NCBI GenBank assembly: GCA_035285595.1
Contig: JAYKGV010000042.1
Location: 1 to 64,000, forward strand
Origin: VGJW01 sp035285595
GTDB lineage: Bacteria; Cyanobacteriota; Sericytochromatia; S15B-MN24; VGJW01
Length of the DNA stretch: 64,000 nucleotides
Direction of reading: 5' to 3'
Under the pieces are notes generated by a model. That model had not been told where the DNA came from. It worked only from the letters and a program-made list of their open reading frames with translations, and ran no database searches. The translations under genes were made by a program, and so were the position numbers. Positions 60,176-64,000 of this stretch are shown piece by piece. Every line of letters begins with the position of its first letter. Position 1 is the first letter of the stretch.

Positions 60176-61411
60176 CTACTTCTGCGCGAACCAGACGTCC
60201 TCGGTCATCTGCCGCTCGCCATTGCGAACCATGCTGGAGCGGTCGAGAGTCTCGCCACGAGCATTGGTCTCGGCATGGTTCTGGACCGACAACTCCGTGA
60301 TGCCCAGCTCGGCCATGGTCTTGAGCTCGCCCTCGTCAATCCGGGCGTCGCCGTCCGCATCAACCCAGGTCTTGAGACCCTCGAGCTCCTTGCCTGTCAG
60401 GCGGCCATCCCCATCCACATCATGGCTACGCATCTTGTCATAGCCGCTGCCATACTTGCCACCTTCGTCACCGAAGAGGCGCTTGCCGTCGATCTCGCCA
60501 TCGCCAGCCGCCGCTGCCGTAGCCCCGCCATCGCGGTCATCAACCACCAAACCATCCTGGCCCGACATCCATTCGATCTCGTCCTTGTCACCATCTCCGT
60601 CGATGTCGAACATGACCGTCTTGCCAACTTGGCCGTCGATGCGTTCCTTGGCGGTCGACACGCCCGTGGTGCCAATCTTGCCATCGCCATCCAGATCAAG
60701 CGCGACCGGAGAAGCCGTCTTTTGAGCGGCGCCATAGGCAGAACGTGCGGCTTCCATGTCCCCGTTCTGGTAGGCCTTGATCGCATCACGCAGCAGACCA
60801 CCGCCGATGGGTCCCGTGCCTTGCGTGGGGTCGACGTTACGACCGATACCGTTCCAGTCCCCGAAGGACGCCTGCAGGTCGGCCATCATCTCCGGCGGCA
60901 CCGTGTTGGACTTACCGCTCAGGAAGTCATCGACCTTCTCCTGCTTCGCACAGAAATCGCAGATGGCCTTCACGGCCTTGCCCGCCTCGGCCAGGTCGGG
61001 CGGATTCTGCCTGAGCGCGAAGAGCAACCGCTCGATCATCTGCCGCAACTCGAGAGGGAACACATTCTTCAGGGCCTCGTCCTGCGAGACCTTGCCCGAG
61101 AGAACGTTGCCGACGATGCCCTGAACATCGACTCCGGCGACTTGCTTGGGCAACTCCGGAAACATTGCTCCCACATCATCCACGAGCTTCGGAGCCGGGA
61201 AGTCGGGCAATGCCGGGTCCAGAGAAACTTGCGACACTTGGCCCTGTGGGACGAATGAAGCCTCATCATTGAAGGCCGCCAACACTCCCTGAGCGGCGGC
61301 ATTATCCATGCCAAAGCCCTGCACCGATACGATACCCGCCTGACTCGAGGCCGGTGTTGCCGTTGGCGCGGCGGCGGCTTTCACGGTCTGTCCCAGCGAC
61401 TGGATGGCCAT
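60176..61411 (-). CDS. EF-hand/dockerin-like calcium-binding protein
   Basis: 411 residues. The C-terminal half holds four calcium-type loops: DLDGDGKIG, DIDGDGDKDEIEW, DVDGDGRLTGKEL and DADGDARIDEGEL (DxDxDG with a Glu at the end in the last two). A Gly/Asp-rich part (DGLVVDDRDGGATAAAAG) lies between. The N-terminal half is Ala/Val/Pro rich with a helical zone (LRQMIERLLFALRQNPPDLAEAGKAVKAICDFC). No signal peptide is present. The RBS AAAGGAG is about 9 nt before the ATG. Similar effector-like or structural proteins without classical signals exist, but I do not assign a function. Confidence 0.7.
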   Translation of the reverse strand: MAIQSLGQTVKAAAAPTATPASSQAGIVSVQGFGMDNAAAQGVLAAFNDEASFVPQGQVSQVSLDPALPDFPAPKLVDDVGAMFPELPKQVAGVDVQGIVGNVLSGKVSQDEALKNVFPLELRQMIERLLFALRQNPPDLAEAGKAVKAICDFCAKQEKVDDFLSGKSNTVPPEMMADLQASFGDWNGIGRNVDPTQGTGPIGGGLLRDAIKAYQNGDMEAARSAYGAAQKTASPVALDLDGDGKIGTTGVSTAKERIDGQVGKTVMFDIDGDGDKDEIEWMSGQDGLVVDDRDGGATAAAAGDGEIDGKRLFGDEGGKYGSGYDKMRSHDVDGDGRLTGKELEGLKTWVDADGDARIDEGELKTMAELGITELSVQNHAETNARGETLDRSSMVRNGERQMTEDVWFAQK

Positions 61412-61528
61412 GCGTGGAACTCCTTTCCTGATTTGTTATGCACGAAATTCGTCCCGGAAGAGCAAAATTTCACACAAGCCAAACGCAGTCCAAGGCCATC
61501 CTCAAAACCGGCCCCGGGAAGGCGTCGA

Positions 61529-62149
61529 TCAGCGCCAGGAAACCAAACGTTCCAACGTGTGACGATGGCGTACCCCCCCCTCCTCCGCAGGACGTCCAAC
61601 AGCCACGAGCGCAGGTATGCGGACATGCCCGGGCAAGCCGAGCAGCGTACGGACCCGCTCGGGATCAAAGCCCTGCATCGGCGAGGTACCCAGTCCCATG
61701 GACGCGGCAAGAAGCAACAGGTAGCCCAATACGATGCCACCCTGCGTTGTCCCGAAGGCCTCGAGCTCCTGAGGATCCAGACCGCCATAAGCCTCCTGGA
61801 CCTTGGCCACGAAGGCGGCCCGCTTCTCTGCGTCGGTTTCGGGAGAGACCAACTCATCCGCATGAGCCAGCACATCCTGCATGTCCGTGTACAGCACGAT
61901 GACCGCAGGTGCGGCACCTACCTGCGGCTGGCCGTAGGCAGCCTCCTGCAGGCGGGCTTTGAGATCCGGTTCCTGAACCACGACAAACCGCCAAGGCTGC
62001 ACGTTGTAGGCCGAAGGCGCCTGGGCAGCGGCCGATAGCAGAGCCTCGAGTTCTGCGCGAGACAAAGCGCCTTGCACATAACGTCGGATCGAAACCCGTC
62101 CGTGGGCAGCCTCCTGGGCCGTCAGAGCCGTTTGTTCCGATGTGACCAT
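61529..62149 (-). CDS. nitroreductase-family protein
   Basis: 206 residues of the FMN-dependent nitroreductase superfamily. Motifs are SIRRYVQG (FMN phosphate contact), LLSAAAQAPSAYNVQPWRFVVVQE (AxxAPS..N.QPWRF) and, near the end, LLLLAASMGLGTSPMQGFDP followed by PALVAVGRP. It reduces nitro, quinone or flavin compounds with NAD(P)H. Start codons at GTG 62149 or nearby fit. It is 117 nt from the EF-hand-like gene, and nothing indicates a common operon. Confidence 0.9.
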   Translation of the reverse strand: MVTSEQTALTAQEAAHGRVSIRRYVQGALSRAELEALLSAAAQAPSAYNVQPWRFVVVQEPDLKARLQEAAYGQPQVGAAPAVIVLYTDMQDVLAHADELVSPETDAEKRAAFVAKVQEAYGGLDPQELEAFGTTQGGIVLGYLLLLAASMGLGTSPMQGFDPERVRTLLGLPGHVRIPALVAVGRPAEEGGVRHRHTLERLVSWR

Positions 62150-62534
62150 GTGCGCACTCTCCGTAGATGTAACAGGACAACAAGTTCCACGGATCCTGAC
62201 GAGGCGTCAAGGCTTTCCAGCCAGGAGGCCGGTCACCCGGTCAGGGAGGTCATCTGTCCAAGAAGGTCCCCTGTCGCGTGCGCTGACCATGCCCCTGCGT
62301 CATCTTTCATGCCCGTGCCCGCGTGCTGCCGGGAGAGCTCGTCACGCCTGCCCTTACACCCCGTAACCCCTCACCTCTTTGCCTTCGCTCCAAGACAAGG
62401 CAAGCTCCCCCCGGCGCGGGGCAGAGGCCCTGCTTAGGGAACAACCCTGGGAGCAGTCAAGGAGATCCGAAGACGGACTCACACGACCAAGGCCAGGCCA
62501 GGGCCCGGTGCAGTCGCCCCTGAACGTACCCCGT
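62150..62534. other. 385-nt region without a recognised gene
   Basis: I see no convincing open frame, tRNA or repeat. A short hairpin (CCCTGAACG / CGTTCAGGG, 62518-62540) spans the end of the aldo/keto reductase gene. The nitroreductase promoter should lie near 62160-62200, where the sequence is slightly AT-richer. Confidence 0.5.
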
Positions 62535-63374
62535 TCAGGGCATCTGGCGGGGATCCCATCCCGTAACCGCTCCCTCCTCGAGGCCATCCAGCCGTTCCAT
62601 GAGATCGGGCCCCAGCGTCCAACCGAAGAGCTGGGCATTTTCCGCCATGCGCTCCGCCGAGACTGTCTTGGGCAGCACGACCAGACCGTGCTCGAGGCCC
62701 CAGCGCAACAGGACCTGGGCCGGGCTACGATCAACGGCACGTGATACTTCGAGCAAAACGGGGTGGTCCATCCGGCGAGCTTTGACCAACGGACTGTAAG
62801 CCTCGACGATGACCCCTTGCTTCTGACACCACGACCGCACCTCACGCTGCTGCAAGAAGGGATGGACTTCGATCTGATTAACGGCGGGGGGTTCGTTGGC
62901 GTGCACCGTCAGTTCCTCGAGGTGGTGCACCATGTAGTTGCTGACCCCGATGGCACGTACCATCCCATCCTCTCGGCAACGCTCGAGCGCCCGCCAGGTC
63001 TCCCTGCGCAAACCCGCCACCGGCCAATGGACCAACATCAAGTCGAGCGGCCCGAGTCCCAAGCGCTCCAGACTGCCCTCCACGGCGCGCAGGGTCGCAT
63101 CATAGCCGTGATCGTCGTTCCACACCTTGCTGGTCACGAAGACGTCGCCTCTCGGCAAGGCCAAGGAGCGCACAGCCTCCCCCACCTCCCGCTCGTTCCC
63201 GTAGATCCTGGCGGTATCCACGTGTCGATAACCCTGCCGCAGCGCTTCTTGCACCACAGCCACTCCAGCGAGGCCTTCAGGAACCCGGTATACACCGAGG
63301 CCCACCCAAGGAAGGCGGCCACCGGTCGGCAAAGACACGCAAGATGCAAGGCTGTCGGGCAGAGGGTGTGTCAT
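62535..63374 (-). CDS. aldo/keto reductase
   Basis: 279 residues, the usual AKR length. The NADPH-dependent reductase tetrad is visible: Asp and Tyr in HVDTARIYGNE, Lys in VTSKVWN and His in LMLVHWPVAG. The AKR signatures VRAIGVSNYMVHHLEEL and VLPKTVSAERMAENAQLF complete it. It reduces carbonyls. I use the ATG at 63374; the frame continues upstream to 63464, but that part is basic and unlike the family. It lies close to the M48 protease gene, both minus-strand, about 20 nt apart. Confidence 0.93.
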   Translation of the reverse strand: MTHPLPDSLASCVSLPTGGRLPWVGLGVYRVPEGLAGVAVVQEALRQGYRHVDTARIYGNEREVGEAVRSLALPRGDVFVTSKVWNDDHGYDATLRAVEGSLERLGLGPLDLMLVHWPVAGLRRETWRALERCREDGMVRAIGVSNYMVHHLEELTVHANEPPAVNQIEVHPFLQQREVRSWCQKQGVIVEAYSPLVKARRMDHPVLLEVSRAVDRSPAQVLLRWGLEHGLVVLPKTVSAERMAENAQLFGWTLGPDLMERLDGLEEGAVTGWDPRQMP

Positions 63375-63393
63375 GCCCCCATCATGACAGGCC

Positions 63394-64000
63394 TCAGGCT
63401 CCCATGAGCTGCTGCCACAAACGTCTGATCCGCTCGGTAAACGGCGGATGGGTCGTGGCGACATCCGCTTGCCCCCGCGCCCAACGTTCCGCGAGGAAAC
63501 GCTGGTTCAGCTCAATCGCGGCCTCGGGCCGAAATCCCGCTCGAGTCGCAAGATCAAGGCCCACGGCATCCGCTTGATTCTCGAAGGCCCTGCTGATGGC
63601 CTCGGTCATCCGCTGGAACATCCCGATGACTTGGCTGCCGCCCGGAATACGCGACAGGAGGGAGGCGAGCCTGCCCTTCTCCTGATTGAGGGCCATCATG
63701 CCCGAACCATCACGATTGCGGTCATGCGCGATCTCATGGGCCATCACGAAGGCCAGCTCATCCTCAGACTTCATCTTGGCCAGCATCCCGCGGGTGATGG
63801 CCACGACCCCTCCACCAAGCGAGTACGCATTGGCGGTAGGGTCATCGAGCACCACGGCCCTGATGGCCTTGCCCCCCGCAGCGGCAGCCAGTCGATCCAC
63901 GACCGCCTGAACCCGACCCTGGACGGCCGGATCACGCACCACCCCCGAGTTGCCGTAGCGTGCCGCAGTCTCGGCAATCGTTTGCTGGAGCAACTGGCGT
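63394..64000 (-). CDS. M48-family metalloprotease, 5' end outside the window
   Basis: About 200 residues visible. The zinc motif HEIAHD and the third ligand Glu in ENQADAVGLDLA (ExxAD) identify an M48 peptidase (HtpX/BepA type). Before it, VRAVVLDDPTANAYSLGGG and VVAITRGMLAKMKSEDELA are typical of this family's NA(Y/F)xxG core. A TTG at 63993 could be a start, but it cuts an N-terminus, which is expected to carry a signal peptide or helices. It is thus best treated as truncated by the window edge. Confidence 0.88.
   Translation of the reverse strand, partial: RQLLQQTIAETAARYGNSGVVRDPAVQGRVQAVVDRLAAAAGGKAIRAVVLDDPTANAYSLGGGVVAITRGMLAKMKSEDELAFVMAHEIAHDRNRDGSGMMALNQEKGRLASLLSRIPGGSQVIGMFQRMTEAISRAFENQADAVGLDLATRAGFRPEAAIELNQRFLAERWARGQADVATTHPPFTERIRRLWQQLMGA

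Noticed and set aside
61442..61452. ACGAAATTCGT palindrome upstream of the EF-hand-like gene
   Set aside because: A single short palindrome can arise by chance; no second copy or promoter overlap is clear.
62518..62540. Hairpin at the end of the aldo/keto reductase gene as a terminator
   Set aside because: It spans the stop codon and lacks a T-run on the minus strand downstream, so it is not listed as a terminator.
1..64000. CRISPR arrays, insertion sequences, prophage or integrative elements
   Set aside because: No regularly spaced repeats, transposase, terminal inverted repeats or phage genes were seen. The XerC/D gene looks like the housekeeping recombinase.

Overview
The window is a high-GC, densely coded piece of a diderm (outer-membrane) bacterial chromosome. 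The envelope is shown by many lipoboxes, a TonB-dependent receptor, an outer-membrane beta-barrel, an M16 peptidase with a signal peptide, a LolA-like lipoprotein and a periplasmic amidase. Genes are closely packed, often coupled by 4-nt GTGA/ATGA stop-start overlaps. GTG and TTG starts are common. There is no CRISPR array, insertion sequence, rRNA or prophage. Ribonuclease Y, the YmdB phosphodiesterase and SpoVS lie together in a diderm genome with MglA/MglB and PilZ proteins. This suggests a deep-branching lineage such as the non-photosynthetic relatives of Cyanobacteria (Sericytochromatia-like), but that is inference and no phylogenetic marker settles it.

Layout. 0-4 kb: an antisense junction between two partial-looking genes at a (GCC)n tract, an OmpA-domain protein, a type IV prepilin-like protein, a stand-alone protease-prodomain lipoprotein and a beta-propeller lipoprotein. 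4-8.5 kb (minus): an unknown gene, dcd and an M16 peptidase, all coupled. 8.5-14.1 kb: an 805-residue lipoprotein coupled to a TraF/FadL-like barrel, then a convergent amidase. 14.2-20 kb: a dual cNMP-binding protein, a zinc-ribbon protein, a LolA-like lipoprotein with rsmG, tRNA-Val, and a propeller lipoprotein coupled to a protein with six LGE motifs, an internal lipobox and a C39-like peptidase. 20-26 kb: thiL, then rny-ymdB-spoVS-hpf-pilZ-tatC. 26-29.8 kb (minus): mglB-like, mglA-like, GAF-GGDEF and an unknown gene. 29.9-33.5 kb: the PPDK regulatory protein and PPDK. 33.5-41 kb: a TPR protein, an orphan FlhB/SctU, a XerC/D recombinase, an alpha/beta hydrolase-WYL regulator-AAA ATPase run, and tRNA-Leu. 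41-53 kb: msrA, a monoheme lipoprotein, a 2OG-Fe(II) oxygenase, lipoproteins, an RnfD-like/DUF2330/SelO run and a fumarylacetoacetase-family pair. 53-60 kb: an unusual acidic protein, a B12-binding radical SAM enzyme and a YD-repeat protein, then a cobalamin riboswitch ahead of a TonB receptor and a propeller lipoprotein. 60-64 kb: an EF-hand-like protein, a nitroreductase, an aldo/keto reductase and a truncated M48 protease.

How the genes may work together. PPDK and its bifunctional regulator form a clear pair. The prepilin, PilZ protein, MglA/MglB-like pair and GGDEF protein fit a c-di-GMP and polarity circuit for type IV pili. The riboswitch operon is consistent with B12 capture and import, and the B12-binding radical SAM gene next to it is a plausible consumer. 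The most novel-looking units are the 53-57 kb cassette, the BtuB/BtuG-like pair and the LGE-repeat/C39 fusion.
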